64,000 nucleotides of DNA from Cryobacterium sp. N22. Its GTDB lineage: Bacteria > Actinomycetota > Actinomycetes > Actinomycetales > Microbacteriaceae. Below are positions 25,031 to 35,272 of this stretch, piece by piece. The translations under genes were made by a program, and so were the position numbers. The first letter of the stretch is position 1. Each line of letters begins with the position of its first letter. A model generated the notes under the pieces. That model saw nothing but the letters and a program-made list of their open reading frames with translations, ran no database searches and was not told where the DNA came from. Where the stretch lies: contig NZ_PJJP01000039.1 of assembly GCF_002929555.1 (NCBI RefSeq), positions 620,001 to 684,000 of the forward strand, written 5' to 3'.

Positions 25031-26202
25031 CGGGTGGGTCCTACGTTCTGCTCACTGGTGGGGTCGGCCTTCTCGCCCGGAGCCCGCAGGCCGAGCTTCT
25101 CGGCCAGGGTGAGCTGTTCTGGTTCGTCGTGCTGGGTGACCGGAAGCACCGGCCTGGACATTGTGGAGGTCGGCGGCTCAACCGGCGCCTGTTCGGGCTC
25201 GGACCGGTCAGCATCCGGCTGGCGGTCAACCGCCGCGGGCTGCTCGGCAACGACCGGGACCGGGACCGGCGGGGTGGGAACCACGACCGCAACGGGCTCG
25301 GCCAGTTCGATGACCGGGGCCGGTTCGGGCGTCGGCTCCACCGACGGGGCGGTGTTCACTGCAACGGCTGCGGCCTCGACCTCGGCCGATGCCACCTCCT
25401 GAGGCAGCACGTCCGGCGCGGGATGGGTCAGCGGCTCGGCCGGAGCCGCACCCGTGGTCGGCATCCGCGACGACCGCGACGCGGCCCGCTCGCCGGGTGG
25501 CAGCACCATGGGGATGGCCGCCGTGGCGTAGCCGCCCTGACGCTCGTCACGAACGATCTGCCCCGCGGCGAGTTCGATCACGCGGCGCTTCATCTTGTCG
25601 ACGATGCCGGCCTCGTGGGTGGCCATGATCACGGTGGTGCCGCCGGCGTTGATCCGGGCCAGCAGCGACATGATCTCGGCGCTGGTGGTGGGGTCGAGGT
25701 TTCCGGTCGGCTCGTCGGCGAGAACGATCTGCGGTTTGTTCACGATCGCGCGGGCGATCGCCACGCGCTGCTGCTCACCACCGGAGAGTTCGTGCGGCAG
25801 ACGCTGCGCCTTTTCGGCCAGGCCCACCATCTGCAGGGTGTCAGGCACGGCCTCCTGGATGTACCCACGGGACTTACCGATGACCTGCAGGCTGAACGCG
25901 ACGTTGTCGTAGACGGTCTTGTTCGGCAGCAGACGGAAGTCCTGGAAGACCACCCCGAGGTTGCGACGGAAGTAGGGCACCTTGCGGTTGGAGATGGAGC
26001 GCAGGTCCTGGCCGAGCACGTGAATGCTTCCGCTGGACGGCTTCTCCTCCTTCAACATCAGGCGAAGGCAGCTCGACTTTCCCGAGCCCGAAGCTCCGAC
26101 CAGGAAGACAAACTCGCCGCGAAGAATTTCGACGTCGATTGAGTTCAGGGCCGGTCGGTTCGTACCGGGATATTTCTTGGTGATGTGATCAAATCGGATC
26201 AT
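25027..26202 (-). CDS. ftsE: Cell-division ATPase FtsE with a long C-terminal extension
   Basis: A 391-residue ATPase. The first ~225 residues are canonical FtsE: Walker [10 protein letters not shown] (about 36-44), signature [10 protein letters not shown], and Walker [13 protein letters not shown]. The remaining ~165 residues are Pro/Ala/Val/Glu-rich and look disordered, with a short conserved-looking end ([10 protein letters not shown]). Standard FtsE is about 230 residues. Several high-GC relatives have such tails; a regulatory or docking role is inferred. It is translated together with FtsX. Confidence 0.95.
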   Translation of the reverse strand: MIRFDHITKKYPGTNRPALNSIDVEILRGEFVFLVGASGSGKSSCLRLMLKEEKPSSGSIHVLGQDLRSISNRKVPYFRRNLGVVFQDFRLLPNKTVYDNVAFSLQVIGKSRGYIQEAVPDTLQMVGLAEKAQRLPHELSGGEQQRVAIARAIVNKPQIVLADEPTGNLDPTTSAEIMSLLARINAGGTTVIMATHEAGIVDKMKRRVIELAAGQIVRDERQGGYATAAIPMVLPPGERAASRSSRMPTTGAAPAEPLTHPAPDVLPQEVASAEVEAAAVAVNTAPSVEPTPEPAPVIELAEPVAVVVPTPPVPVPVVAEQPAAVDRQPDADRSEPEQAPVEPPTSTMSRPVLPVTQHDEPEQLTLAEKLGLRAPGEKADPTSEQNVGPTR

Positions 26203-26282
26203 GGCGTTTCGAGCCTAGGCAGCCATCCGGGATTTACCTACTTGCGACATGCCTCAAGCAGCAAGTCCAAAGGTTCGCGGCC

Positions 26283-27389
26283 CTAGTCGGTGGGGGTCTT
26301 GCGCCAGCGGATGCCCGCGGCGATGAATCCGTCGAGGTCACCGTCGAAGACGTTGGACGGGTTGTTGACCTCGTACTCGGTGCGCAGGTCCTTGACCATC
26401 TGGTACGGCGCGAGCACATAGCTGCGCATCTGGTCGCCCCAGCTGGCGGTGATGATGCCGGCGAATTCCTTCTTGGTGGCCGCCTCCTGCTCACGCTGCA
26501 GCAGCAGCAGCCGCGACGCCAGCACCCGCATCGCCGCCGCACGGTTCTGGATCTGGCTCTTCTCGTTCTGGCAGCTCACCACCAGGCCGGTGGGCAGGTG
26601 GGTGATGCGCACGGCGGAGTCGGTGGTGTTCACCGACTGGCCGCCGGGGCCGCTGGAGCGGAACACGTCCACGCGGATGTCGTTGTCGGGGATCTCCACG
26701 GCCTCGGCCTGGGCGATCAGCGGAACCACCTCGACGGCGGCGAAGGAGGTCTGGCGCTTGCCGGCGGAGTTGAACGGGCTCATCCGAACCAGGCGGTGCG
26801 TGCCGGCCTCGACGCTGAGGGTGCCGAACGCGTACGGCGCGTTCACCTCGAACGTGGCGGACTTGATGCCGGCCTCTTCGGCGTAGCTCACGTCGAGCAC
26901 GTTGGTGGTGTAGTCGTGCTGCTCGGCCCAGCGCAGGTACATGCGCAGGAGCATCTCGGCGAAGTCGGCGGCGTCCACGCCACCGGCCCCGGCCCGGATG
27001 GTGATCACGGCCGGGTTCGGGTCGAACTCGCCGTTGAGCAGGGTGTGCACCTCGAGGTCGCCGAGCACCTTCTGCACGCTGCGCAGTTCGGCCGTGGCTT
27101 CATCGGCCGATTCCTGGTCGCCCTCGGCGTTGGCCAGCTCCACCAGCACCTCGAGGTCGTCGAGACGCGACTCGATGCTGTCGATGCGTTTGAGCTCCGA
27201 CTGGCGGTGGCTGAGCTCGCTGGTCACCTTCTGGGCGTGCTCGGAGTCATTCCACAGGTCGGGGGCACCCGCCTGGTCGCTCAGCTCGGCAATGTCCAGC
27301 TTCAGCCTGTCGATGTCGATCACCGACCGGATGTCGTCAAACGTGGCCCGCAGCGCGGCGATCTGCTCAGAGAAATCCAGCTCAATCAT
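26283..27389 (-). CDS. prfB: Peptide chain release factor 2
   Basis: A 368-residue release factor that recognises UGA and UAA. The recognition tripeptide S-P-F is in R-M-S-P-F-N-S (about 205-211) and the catalytic G-G-Q in G-P-G-G-Q-S-V-N (about 248-255). The gene is a single uninterrupted frame with no internal UGA, so it does not use the programmed frameshift known from many other bacteria. It starts the minus-strand run prfB-ftsE-ftsX-smpB. Confidence 0.97.
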   Translation of the reverse strand: MIELDFSEQIAALRATFDDIRSVIDIDRLKLDIAELSDQAGAPDLWNDSEHAQKVTSELSHRQSELKRIDSIESRLDDLEVLVELANAEGDQESADEATAELRSVQKVLGDLEVHTLLNGEFDPNPAVITIRAGAGGVDAADFAEMLLRMYLRWAEQHDYTTNVLDVSYAEEAGIKSATFEVNAPYAFGTLSVEAGTHRLVRMSPFNSAGKRQTSFAAVEVVPLIAQAEAVEIPDNDIRVDVFRSSGPGGQSVNTTDSAVRITHLPTGLVVSCQNEKSQIQNRAAAMRVLASRLLLLQREQEAATKKEFAGIITASWGDQMRSYVLAPYQMVKDLRTEYEVNNPSNVFDGDLDGFIAAGIRWRKTPTD

Positions 27390-27430
27390 TGTGGAATCCA
27401 GCCTACCGGGCGAGAGGTAACATCGAACGG

Positions 27431-28666
27431 ATGAGCACCGAGCGCCCCTTCAGCCTCCGGGGAGTGGCTCTGGCCGCGTTCCTGCCCACGCTGCTCTTCT
27501 CGATCGGCGAGGGTGCGATGATCCCGCTGATCCCCCTGGTGGCCGACGGTCTCGGCGCGTCGCTGGCCTTCGCCGGCTTCATCGCGGCCATGGTCATGGT
27601 CGGTGAACTCGTCGGCGACATCCCCAGCGGCGCGGTGGTGTCCCGCATCGGCGAACGCAACTCGATGATCGGGGCGTCGCTGCTGGCGATCATCGCCGTG
27701 CTGGTCTGCATCATCGCCCCCAACCCGATCGTCCTGCTGGTGGGCATCTTCCTGATCGGCCTGGCCACGGCCGTGTTCGCGCTGGCCCGGCACGCCTTCA
27801 TGACCAGCTACGTGCCCGTGGCCTACCGGGCCAGGGCACTGTCGACCCTCGGCGGCGTCTTCCGGGCCGGCTGGTTCGTCGGCCCGTTCCTCGCGGCCGG
27901 GGTCATCCACCTCACCGGCAGCACCACCGCCGTCTTCTGGGTGTTCATCGTCTGCTGTGTGGCCGCCGCCCTCGTGCTCATGCTGCTGCCGGATCCGACG
28001 ATCACCTTCGCGAAGACCACTCCCACCACCGCCGCCGTGGAGACCGCGGGCCTGTTCAGCACCATCTGGCGTTACCGGGGTGTGCTGCTGCGGCTGGGCA
28101 CCGGCGCGGGACTGGTCGGTGCGATGCGGGCCACCCGCACGGTGCTTCTGCCGCTCTGGGCGGTCAGCATCGGCATCAACGAACCCGACACCGCACTCAT
28201 CATCGGCATCGCCGGTGGTATCGACTTCGCGCTGTTCTACGCCAGCGGCCAGATCATGGACCGGTTCGGGCGCATGTGGACCGCGATCCCGTCGATGATC
28301 GGGCTGGGGGTGGGCCTGCTCGCCCTCGCTTTCACCCACGACCTGCCGGAGAATGTGGCGTGGTTCATCGCCGTGGCCATGTTCCTGTCCCTGGCCAACG
28401 GGATCGGCAGCGGCCTGCTGATGACCCTGGGCGCCGACCTGGCACCGGCCGGCGGCCCGGCCCCGTTCCTGGGCGCGTGGCGGTTCACGGCCGACTTCGG
28501 CAGCGCCGCCGCTCCCCTGGCCGTCGCCGGCATCACCGCGGTGATCTCGCTGTCAGTGGCCAGCGGTGTGATGGGGGTCGTGGGCCTGGTCGGTGCCGGC
28601 GTCCTCTGGCGTTACATTCCGCGATACGCACCGCGCCACCCCCGATTCACCCCAAGAGAGAGATAG
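27431..28666 (+). CDS. Major facilitator superfamily transporter
   Basis: A 411-residue permease with about twelve membrane helices. The cytoplasmic loop after helix 2 reads [15 protein letters not shown], close to the MFS loop 2-3 motif. An N-terminal M-S-T-E-R start at 27431 is preferred; the open frame to 27389 adds residues that do not look like MFS. Substrate unknown; drug or metabolite efflux is a common role for this group. It is followed at 5 bases by a Ddn-like reductase gene, so co-transcription is likely. Confidence 0.85.
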   Translation: MSTERPFSLRGVALAAFLPTLLFSIGEGAMIPLIPLVADGLGASLAFAGFIAAMVMVGELVGDIPSGAVVSRIGERNSMIGASLLAIIAVLVCIIAPNPIVLLVGIFLIGLATAVFALARHAFMTSYVPVAYRARALSTLGGVFRAGWFVGPFLAAGVIHLTGSTTAVFWVFIVCCVAAALVLMLLPDPTITFAKTTPTTAAVETAGLFSTIWRYRGVLLRLGTGAGLVGAMRATRTVLLPLWAVSIGINEPDTALIIGIAGGIDFALFYASGQIMDRFGRMWTAIPSMIGLGVGLLALAFTHDLPENVAWFIAVAMFLSLANGIGSGLLMTLGADLAPAGGPAPFLGAWRFTADFGSAAAPLAVAGITAVISLSVASGVMGVVGLVGAGVLWRYIPRYAPRHPRFTPRER

Positions 28667-28671
28667 CTGCC

Positions 28672-29121
28672 ATGCCCCTGCACGGAGAGTACGAGCCCAG
28701 CCCCGAGAAGTGGGTCCGCGACCAGGTCGAGCTGTACGAGACCTCCGGCGGCACCACGGGCACCACCATGCGCGGGATGCCCGTGATCGTGCTGAGCACC
28801 CTCGGCGCCAAGTCCGGCAAGATCCGCAAGGCTCCGCTCATGCGCGTCGAACACGACGGCCGGTACGCCGCGGTCGCCTCACTCGGCGGCAGCCCGAAGA
28901 ACCCGGTCTGGTACGCCAACGTGCTCGCGCATCCGCTGGTCGAGGTGCAGGACGGCCCGGTCCGACGCGACATGATCGCCCGGGAGATCACCGGCGACGA
29001 GAAGGCCCTCTGGTGGGAGCGCGCCGTGCTGGCGTACCCCGACTATGCCGACTACCAGGTCAAGACCGACAGGGTCATCCCGGTGTTCCTGCTCGAGCCC
29101 GTCGCCGAGCCTGCCTCCTGA
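28672..29121 (+). CDS. Deazaflavin (F420)-dependent nitroreductase family protein
   Basis: A 149-residue split-barrel protein of the Ddn/F420-dependent group. Marks include [21 protein letters not shown] (about 39-59), followed by [17 protein letters not shown], the classic Ddn segment that holds the cofactor. Enzymes of this family reduce quinones or nitro compounds with reduced F420. The ATG at 28672 follows the MFS stop closely and its TGA overlaps the start of the next gene. Confidence 0.9.
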   Translation: MPLHGEYEPSPEKWVRDQVELYETSGGTTGTTMRGMPVIVLSTLGAKSGKIRKAPLMRVEHDGRYAAVASLGGSPKNPVWYANVLAHPLVEVQDGPVRRDMIAREITGDEKALWWERAVLAYPDYADYQVKTDRVIPVFLLEPVAEPAS

Positions 29122-29789
29122 TGGCCAGGACACCGGCCCGGTCCAAGCGCCGCGGACCCCAGCTCGACCGGATCCTCCTCGACAACCTGCAGGACAACGA
29201 CGGAGCCCTGGTGGGCCGCGGTGACGACCGGGAAGCCGAACGCTACAGCCGGGTGGACTTCTCCGGCCGGGACTTCACCGGCACCCGGTTCGCGGAGTGC
29301 GAGTTCCACGGCGTCGACCTGAACACCACCGTGCTGCGTGGCAGCACCTGGAACGAGTGCATCGCCACCGAACTGCACGCGGCGGTCTTCAGCGCACCAC
29401 GATCGAGCTGGCGCGACGTGCGCGTCGAGCATTCCAGGCTCGGCTCGGTCGAGCTGTACGACTCCAACCTGCGCAGCGTGCAGCTGGACGGCTCGAAGCT
29501 GGACTTCGTCAACCTGCGCAACGCCACCCTGACCGATGTGCTCATCTCCAACTGCATCATCGACGAACTCGACCTCTCCAGCGCCACGGTGCAACGGCTC
29601 GAACTGCGCGACTGCCGCATCGGCACCCTCGACGTGGCCGGCGCACGGCTCAACGACGTGGACCTCCGCTCCAGCGACTTCTCGGCCATCCACAGCCTGG
29701 AGGGGCTCAAGGGCGCCACCATCGACGACGCCCAGCTCGCGCTGCTCGCTCCGTTGCTCGCGGCGCAGCTGGGCATCATCGTGGAGTAG
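29121..29789 (+). CDS. Pentapeptide-repeat protein
   Basis: A 222-residue protein whose body, from about residue 35 to 200, follows the five-residue pattern of the right-handed quadrilateral beta-helix (for example V-D-F-S-G-R-D-F-T-G, then V-E-L-Y-D-S-N-L-R-S and L-D-F-V-N-L-R-N-A-T-L-T-D). The N terminus is basic. Some relatives mimic DNA and protect gyrase (MfpA, Qnr); most have unknown roles. The ATG overlaps the preceding stop (TGATG), so it is translated with the Ddn-like gene. Confidence 0.88.
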   Translation: MARTPARSKRRGPQLDRILLDNLQDNDGALVGRGDDREAERYSRVDFSGRDFTGTRFAECEFHGVDLNTTVLRGSTWNECIATELHAAVFSAPRSSWRDVRVEHSRLGSVELYDSNLRSVQLDGSKLDFVNLRNATLTDVLISNCIIDELDLSSATVQRLELRDCRIGTLDVAGARLNDVDLRSSDFSAIHSLEGLKGATIDDAQLALLAPLLAAQLGIIVE

Positions 29790-29807
29790 TAGTACCGGGC
29801 AGGGCGC

Positions 29808-30791
29808 CTAGAGCCACTTCTCCGCGAGGTGCTCCGCCACGACCCGGCGGATGGTGCCGGTGCTGCCGCGCAGCACGATCGACTCGGTGCGGATCTTCGG
29901 ACCCATCTTGCGCACGCCGCCGACCAGCTGGCCGTCGGTGACGCCGGTGGCGACGAAATAGGTGTTGTCGCTGGTGACGAGGTCGTTCACGCCCAGGATG
30001 CGGTCGAGGTCGTGGCCGGCGTCGATGGCCCGCTGGGCCTCCTCGTCGTCCTTGGGGTGCAGCTTGGCCTGGATGAAGCCGCCCAGCGCCTTCAGCGCGC
30101 AAGCGGTGATGATGCCCTCCGGGGTGCCGCCGATGCCGACGCACATGTCGATCCGGGTCTCGGTGATGGCCGCGTTGATGCCGCCGGCCACGTCGCCGTC
30201 GAGCATCAACCGGGTACCGGCGCCCGCGGCGCGCACCTCGTCGATGAGGCCGGCGTGCCGGGGCCGGTCGAGGATGGCGATGGTCATGTCGGACACGTCC
30301 TTGCCCTTGGCCTTCGCCAGGGCGCGGATGTTCTCGCCGATCGGCTGGCGCAGGTCCACAACACCGTGGCCCTCCCAACCGGTGACGATCTTGTCCATGT
30401 AGAACACGGCGCTGGGGTCGTACATGCTGCCCCGGTCGGCGACGGCGATCATGCTCAGAGCGTTCTGGCGCCCATTGGCGGTAAGCGAGGTGCCGTCGAT
30501 GGGGTCCACCGCGATGTCGCAGGAGGGGCCGCGGCCGCTGCCGACGTGCTCGCCGTTGAAAAGCATCGGCGCGTCGTCCTTCTCACCCTCACCGATGACC
30601 ACGACGCCGTCGAAATCGACAGTGCCGAGGAATTTGCGCATGGCGTCGACGGCGGCGCCGTCAGCGGCGTTCTTGTCGCCGCGGCCGATGAACGGCACGG
30701 CGCGGATGGCGGCGGCCTCGGTGGCCCGCACCAGCTCCATGCCGAGGCTGCGGTCGGGGTGGAGGTAGAGGGAATCGTGTTCAGTAGTCAC
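29808..30791 (-). CDS. glpX: Class II fructose-1,6-bisphosphatase GlpX
   Basis: A 327-residue gluconeogenic phosphatase. The GTG at 30791 is chosen because it gives the family N terminus (H-P-D-R-S-L-G-M-E-L-V-R-A-T-E-A-A-A), although the frame is open to 30869. Metal and phosphate motifs are G-R-G-D-K-N-A-A-D-G-A-A-V (about 38-50), D-P-I-D-G-T-S-L-T-A (about 94-103) and G-G-T-P-E-G. GlpX is the main FBPase of actinobacteria. The gene is divergent from the aldolase gene, which acts on the same compound. Confidence 0.95.
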   Translation of the reverse strand: MTTEHDSLYLHPDRSLGMELVRATEAAAIRAVPFIGRGDKNAADGAAVDAMRKFLGTVDFDGVVVIGEGEKDDAPMLFNGEHVGSGRGPSCDIAVDPIDGTSLTANGRQNALSMIAVADRGSMYDPSAVFYMDKIVTGWEGHGVVDLRQPIGENIRALAKAKGKDVSDMTIAILDRPRHAGLIDEVRAAGAGTRLMLDGDVAGGINAAITETRIDMCVGIGGTPEGIITACALKALGGFIQAKLHPKDDEEAQRAIDAGHDLDRILGVNDLVTSDNTYFVATGVTDGQLVGGVRKMGPKIRTESIVLRGSTGTIRRVVAEHLAEKWL

Positions 30792-30926
30792 TGTGTATTG
30801 GTGTCCTTCGAGATCGTATGTGGGTTGCTGAGGGACTGAGCCGGAACTTCGCCGGTACCCGGCCAGCATACCCAGCGCGCCTAGAGCGGGACCTTGGACC
30901 CCGAGCGCTCACACAGCAGCCCTCGC

Positions 30927-30932
30927 TACACT
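30927..30932 (+). promoter_or_regulatory. Possible -10 element (TACACT) of the aldolase promoter
   Basis: TACACT lies 36 bases before the fba ATG and 30 bases before its GAGGAG ribosome site. No convincing -35 lies at the usual distance, so the call is weak. Confidence 0.35.
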
Positions 30933-30967
30933 TGACGGACACCCCCGCTCGATTTCGAGGAGAAGCA

Positions 30968-31993
30968 ATGCCCATCGCAACCCCAGACCAATACGCCGAA
31001 ATGCTGAACAAGGCCAAGTCGAAGGGGTTCGCGTACCCCGCATTCAACGTCTCCTCCTCGCAGTCCATCAACGCCGTTCTCCAGGGCCTGACCGAAGCCG
31101 GCTCCGACGGCATCATCCAGGTCACCACCGGTGGCGCCGACTACTTCGCCGGTCACACCGTCAAGAACCGTGCCGCCGGCGCCCTGGCGTTCGCCAAGTT
31201 CGCGCACGCCGTTGCTGACAACTACCCCGTCACCGTGGCCCTGCACACCGACCACTGCCCCAAGGGCGCGCTGGACGACTTCGTCCTGCCCCTCATCTCG
31301 GCCTCCGAGACCGCCGTCGCCGATGGCTTCAACCCGATCTTCCAGTCGCACATGTGGGACGGCTCGGCCATCGCGCTCGATGAGAACCTCGAGATCGCCA
31401 AGGGCATCATCAAGCGCACCCAGGCGATCAACGCCATCCTCGAGGTCGAGATCGGCGCCGTCGGCGGCGAAGAAGACGGCGTTGAGGGCGACATCAACGA
31501 CAACCTGTACACGACCTTCGACGACACCGTCAAGATGATCGAGGCCCTCGGCCTCGGCGACCAGGGCCGCTACATGGCTGCCCTCACCTTCGGCAACGTG
31601 CACGGCGTCTACAAGCCCGGCAACGTCAAGCTGCGTCCGGAGCTCCTGAAGGAGATCCAGGCCAGCGTCGCCGCCAAGTACGGCACCAGCGCGCTGCCCC
31701 TCGACCTCGTCTTCCACGGTGGCTCGGGCTCGACCGACGCCGAGATCGCCGAAGCCGTCGCCAACGGTGTCGTGAAGATGAACGTCGACACCGACACCCA
31801 GTACGCGTTCACCCGCGCCATCGCCGACTACATGCTGAAGAACTACGACGGCGTGCTCAAGGTCGACGGTGAGGTCGGAAACAAGAAGCTGTACGACCCG
31901 CGCGCCTGGGGCAAGGTTGCCGAGACGGCCATGGCCGCTCGCGTCGCCCAGGCCACCCGCCAGCTCGGTTCCGCCGGGCACTCGAACAGCTAG
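30968..31993 (+). CDS. fba: Class II fructose-bisphosphate aldolase
   Basis: A 341-residue zinc aldolase that splits fructose 1,6-bisphosphate in glycolysis and runs in reverse in gluconeogenesis. Zinc and catalytic motifs are L-H-T-D-H-C-P-K (about 92-99), E-V-E-I-G-A-V-G-G-E-E-D-G-V (about 160-173), N-V-H-G-V-Y and F-H-G-G-S-G-S (about 248-254). ATG start with GAGGAG 5 bases upstream. Codon use is strongly biased to C- and G-ending codons, as expected for a highly expressed gene. Confidence 0.97.
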   Translation: MPIATPDQYAEMLNKAKSKGFAYPAFNVSSSQSINAVLQGLTEAGSDGIIQVTTGGADYFAGHTVKNRAAGALAFAKFAHAVADNYPVTVALHTDHCPKGALDDFVLPLISASETAVADGFNPIFQSHMWDGSAIALDENLEIAKGIIKRTQAINAILEVEIGAVGGEEDGVEGDINDNLYTTFDDTVKMIEALGLGDQGRYMAALTFGNVHGVYKPGNVKLRPELLKEIQASVAAKYGTSALPLDLVFHGGSGSTDAEIAEAVANGVVKMNVDTDTQYAFTRAIADYMLKNYDGVLKVDGEVGNKKLYDPRAWGKVAETAMAARVAQATRQLGSAGHSNS

Positions 31994-32006
31994 AAGAAAC
32001 AACCGG

Positions 32007-32594
32007 ATGACGATGGCAGAGAACGCTCCAGACCAGACCCCGGCGGTAACCCCGCCGGTGGACTACCGCCCCCAGCCCCGCTACGGCGAGCTGGCTCCGG
32101 AGGGCTGGACCTGGACCCCGCCGCAGGACGAACCCGTTCCTGCGGCCTCTGCCGTCGTTTCCACCACGGCGACACCCGCCCGGGCTGCGTGGGGATCGGC
32201 CGAACGGCCGGTCTCCGCGAAGCCGGGAACGGCTCCGGCCTGGGACCGGCCCCTCACCATCAGCCTGCTGGTCTTCGGGCTGATCGGCGCCTACTTCACC
32301 ATCTCGATGCTCGGCAGCCTGCCGCAGGCCTGGGCCATGCTCTATGCACAGGCCGAACTGGGCGAGTACGCCGTGACGGACTCCGTCACCGCGATCATCA
32401 GCGCCGGCAGCATCGGCCAGGCCGTGGTCTGGGTGGCCGCGGCCGTCTCATCGATCCTGCTGCTGCTGCGCGGCCGCCGCGCGTTCTACGTTCCGATCAT
32501 CGGCGGCGTCGTCGCGTTCGTGCTGCTCGTCGCGGCCGTGGGTGTCGTGCTCGCCGGCGACCCGGCGTTGCTCGAGTACCTCAGCCAGCCGTAA
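32007..32594 (+). CDS. DUF6264-like membrane protein
   Basis: A 195-residue protein. The N-terminal ~80 residues are Pro-rich and contain P-R-Y-G-E-L-A-P-E-G-W, a pattern I associate with DUF6264-type proteins of the Microbacteriaceae. Three membrane helices follow at about 85-108, 130-152 and 160-185. No function is known. It lies 13 bases after the aldolase stop on the same strand and its stop is 6 bases from the convergent ispH stop. Confidence 0.72.
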   Translation: MTMAENAPDQTPAVTPPVDYRPQPRYGELAPEGWTWTPPQDEPVPAASAVVSTTATPARAAWGSAERPVSAKPGTAPAWDRPLTISLLVFGLIGAYFTISMLGSLPQAWAMLYAQAELGEYAVTDSVTAIISAGSIGQAVVWVAAAVSSILLLLRGRRAFYVPIIGGVVAFVLLVAAVGVVLAGDPALLEYLSQP

Positions 32595-32600
32595 CGCCTT

Positions 32601-33680
32601 CTACTCCGGCCGGCTGACCCTGCCGCCGAGCGCACGCGCGTCGGTCTTGCCCTGCAGGTCCTTGCGCAGTTCCTTGGGCAGCGAGAAGAGCAGGTCTTCC
32701 TCGGCGGTCTTGACCTGTTCAACGTCGCCGTAACCGGCGCCGGCCAGGTCGCGCAGCAGCTCCTCCACGAGCTCCTCCGGCACGGATGCCCCGCTCGTGA
32801 CGCCCACGGTGTTCACGCCGTCGAGCCACTCCTGCTTCACCTCGTTGGCGTAGTCCACCCGGTAGGCGGCCTTGGCGCCGTATTCCAGCGCCACCTCGAC
32901 CAGGCGCACCGAGTTGGACGAGTTCGCCGACCCCACCACGATGACCAGATCGGAGTCGCGGGCGACCTTCTTGATGGCCACCTGACGGTTCTGGGTGGCG
33001 TAGCAGATGTCGTCGCTGGGCGGATCCTGCAGGTTGGGGAACCGGGCGCGCAGCCGGCGCACGGTTTCCATGGTCTCGTCGACGCTCAGCGTGGTCTGCG
33101 ACAGCCAGACCACCTTGTTCGGGTCGCGCACGACGATCGTGTCGGCCTCGTCGGGGCTGCCGACCAGCGTCGTGTGCTCCGGCGCCTCGCCGGCGGTGCC
33201 CTCGACCTCTTCATGGCCCTCGTGGCCGATCAGCAAGATCTCGAAGTCGTCGCGAGCGAAGCGCACCGCCTCGCGGTGCACTTTGGTGACGAGCGGGCAG
33301 GTGGCATCGATGGCCGACAGGCCACGAGCGGCGGCGGCGTTGACCACGGCCGGCGACACGCCATGCGCGCTGAAGACGATGTGCGAACCGGTGGGGACCT
33401 CATCCACTTCTTCGACGAAGATGGCGCCCTTCTTCTCGAGTTCGCTCACCACGTGGGTGTTGTGCACGATCTGCTTGCGCACGTAGACGGGGGCCCCGTA
33501 CAGTTCGAGGGCCTTCTCCACGGCGATGACGGCCCGGTCCACGCCGGCGCAGTAGCCGCGCGGGGCCGCGAGCAGCACCTTTTTCGGCCCCTCCACCGGG
33601 GTATCCTTGAGCCTGTTGTGCAGGCTTGGAATTCTGGGCATGCCAAGGCCGATCACGGGCGCATTAGTACTGGTACTCAC
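32601..33680 (-). CDS. ispH: 4-hydroxy-3-methylbut-2-enyl diphosphate reductase IspH
   Basis: A 359-residue iron-sulfur enzyme giving IPP and DMAPP in the MEP isoprenoid route. Three cluster cysteines are in G-Y-C-A-G-V-D-R-A (about 42-50), [11 protein letters not shown] (about 129-139) and [11 protein letters not shown] (about 227-237). A ~25-residue N-terminal extension precedes the core. The product feeds the uppS enzyme encoded about 8 kb away in this window. The gene is divergent from xseA. Confidence 0.96.
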   Translation of the reverse strand: MSTSTNAPVIGLGMPRIPSLHNRLKDTPVEGPKKVLLAAPRGYCAGVDRAVIAVEKALELYGAPVYVRKQIVHNTHVVSELEKKGAIFVEEVDEVPTGSHIVFSAHGVSPAVVNAAAARGLSAIDATCPLVTKVHREAVRFARDDFEILLIGHEGHEEVEGTAGEAPEHTTLVGSPDEADTIVVRDPNKVVWLSQTTLSVDETMETVRRLRARFPNLQDPPSDDICYATQNRQVAIKKVARDSDLVIVVGSANSSNSVRLVEVALEYGAKAAYRVDYANEVKQEWLDGVNTVGVTSGASVPEELVEELLRDLAGAGYGDVEQVKTAEEDLLFSLPKELRKDLQGKTDARALGGRVSRPE

Positions 33681-33772
33681 CCGAACAGTCTAAGCGGGCG
33701 CGTCTGAGCAGAGCGTCTGAACGAGATCCCGGCATCCGCACACGCAGACTCAGACCCAGATTCAGGAGCCCC

Positions 33773-34999
33773 ATGAACGCAGTCACGATGCCCGCCGCGG
33801 GCAACGAGCCGCCCACCGTCGACGCCCCCTGGCCCGTCGCAGTGCTTTCCAACAAGATCCGCGGTTACATCGAACGGCTCGGCACCGCCTGGGTGGAGGG
33901 CGAGATCGTGCAGTGGGGCGCCAGCGGCGGCAACGTCTACGGCAAGCTCAAGGACCTCTCGGTGGATGCGACGGTGAGCTTCACGGTCTGGTCGTCGGTG
34001 AAGGCCAGGCTGACCGGTGACTTCAAGCAGGGCGACCGGGTGATCGCGCTGGTCAAGCCCAATTACTGGGTCAAGGGCGGCACCCTCACGATGCAGGTCT
34101 TCGAGCTGCGCCACGTAGGTCTCGGCGACCTGCTCGAACGACTCGAACGCCTGCGCGCGCAGCTCAAGGCCGAAGGTCTCTTCGACGTGTCCCACAAACG
34201 ATCGCTGCCGTTCCTGCCGCACCGCATCGGCCTGGTCACCGGCAAGGACTCCGACGCCGAGAAAGACGTGCTCCGCAACGCCCAGCTGCGCTGGCCGGCC
34301 GTGGACTTCAGGGTTGTGCACGCCGCCGTGCAGGGCGACCGGATGGTCGGTGAGGTCACCGCGGCCATCCGGCAGCTGGATGCCGACCCCGAGGTGGACG
34401 TCATCATCGTCGCCCGCGGCGGTGGCGACTTCCAGAACCTGCTCGGCTTCAGCGACGAGTCACTCGTGCGCGCCGTCGCGGCCTGCACCACCCCGGTGGT
34501 CAGCGCGATCGGCCACGAGGCCGACCGGCCGCTGCTCGACGACGTCGCCGACCTCCGCGCCTCCACCCCCACCGACGCGGCGAAGCGGGTCGTGCCCGAC
34601 GTCTCCGACGAGCTCAACCGGGTGCAGCAGGCGCGGGCGCGCCTGAGCAGCCGCCTCACCAGCCTCCTCGCCACCGAGGTCGACAGGCTCGGCCAGTTGC
34701 GCAGCCGGCCGGTGCTCGCCGGCGCCGACTGGATCATCGACACCCGGTCCCAGGACCTCACCCGGTACGTCGCACGCGGCACCGAGCTGATGCACCGCAC
34801 CCTCGAACGTGCCGGCTCCAGCGTGGTCGAGCTGCGCTCCCAGCTGCGCGCCCTCTCCCCCCAGGGCACCCTGGACCGCGGCTACGCCATCGTGCAGCTG
34901 CCGGGCGGCTCCGTGCTGCGCTCCAGCGACCAGGCGCCGGCCGGCACCGAGCTCCTCATCACCGTGGGCGTCGGCACCGTGCCCGCGGTCTCGAAATAG
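33773..34999 (+). CDS. xseA: Exodeoxyribonuclease VII large subunit
   Basis: A 408-residue subunit. The N-terminal OB-fold (about 18-110; V-E-G-E-I-V-Q-W) binds single-stranded DNA. The catalytic domain includes I-G-L-V-T-G-K-D-S-D-A-E-K-D, V-I-I-V-A-R-G-G-G-D-F-Q-N-L-L (about 205-219) and S-A-I-G-H-E-A-D-R-P-L-L-D-D-V-A-D. A helical region follows and the C terminus has L-D-R-G-Y-A-I-V. It heads a close operon with xseB. Confidence 0.96.
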   Translation: MNAVTMPAAGNEPPTVDAPWPVAVLSNKIRGYIERLGTAWVEGEIVQWGASGGNVYGKLKDLSVDATVSFTVWSSVKARLTGDFKQGDRVIALVKPNYWVKGGTLTMQVFELRHVGLGDLLERLERLRAQLKAEGLFDVSHKRSLPFLPHRIGLVTGKDSDAEKDVLRNAQLRWPAVDFRVVHAAVQGDRMVGEVTAAIRQLDADPEVDVIIVARGGGDFQNLLGFSDESLVRAVAACTTPVVSAIGHEADRPLLDDVADLRASTPTDAAKRVVPDVSDELNRVQQARARLSSRLTSLLATEVDRLGQLRSRPVLAGADWIIDTRSQDLTRYVARGTELMHRTLERAGSSVVELRSQLRALSPQGTLDRGYAIVQLPGGSVLRSSDQAPAGTELLITVGVGTVPAVSK

Positions 35000-35014
35000 A
35001 TGGAAAGAAATAGG

Positions 35015-35272
35015 ATGGATGACATGACTTCGCCCGCAGCCACGACTCCGAACACCCCCGGCACCGTTCCGGCGGTCGACTCGCTCAGCTACGAGCAGGC
35101 CAGGGACGAACTGATCCGTGTCGTCTCGGTGCTCGAGCAGGGCGCGTCCACGCTCGAGGAATCCCTGGCTCTCTGGGAGCGGGGCGAAGCCCTCGCGACC
35201 CGCTGTGAGGAATGGCTGATCGGCGCCAAGGCGCGCCTGGACGCCGCCCGCGGCGCGGCCAGCGCGGAATGA
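35015..35272 (+). CDS. xseB: Exodeoxyribonuclease VII small subunit
   Basis: An 85-residue helical protein. The core [20 protein letters not shown] (about 25-44) and [11 protein letters not shown] match the small-subunit family, which binds XseA in several copies. In-frame ATGs lie at 35000, 35015 and 35024; 35015 was chosen but 35024, behind GGATGGA, is equally possible. Its TGA overlaps the next ATG. Confidence 0.9.
   Translation: MDDMTSPAATTPNTPGTVPAVDSLSYEQARDELIRVVSVLEQGASTLEESLALWERGEALATRCEEWLIGAKARLDAARGAASAE

Noticed and set aside
26283..27389. Programmed frameshift in prfB
   Set aside because: The frame is continuous with no internal UGA near the start.
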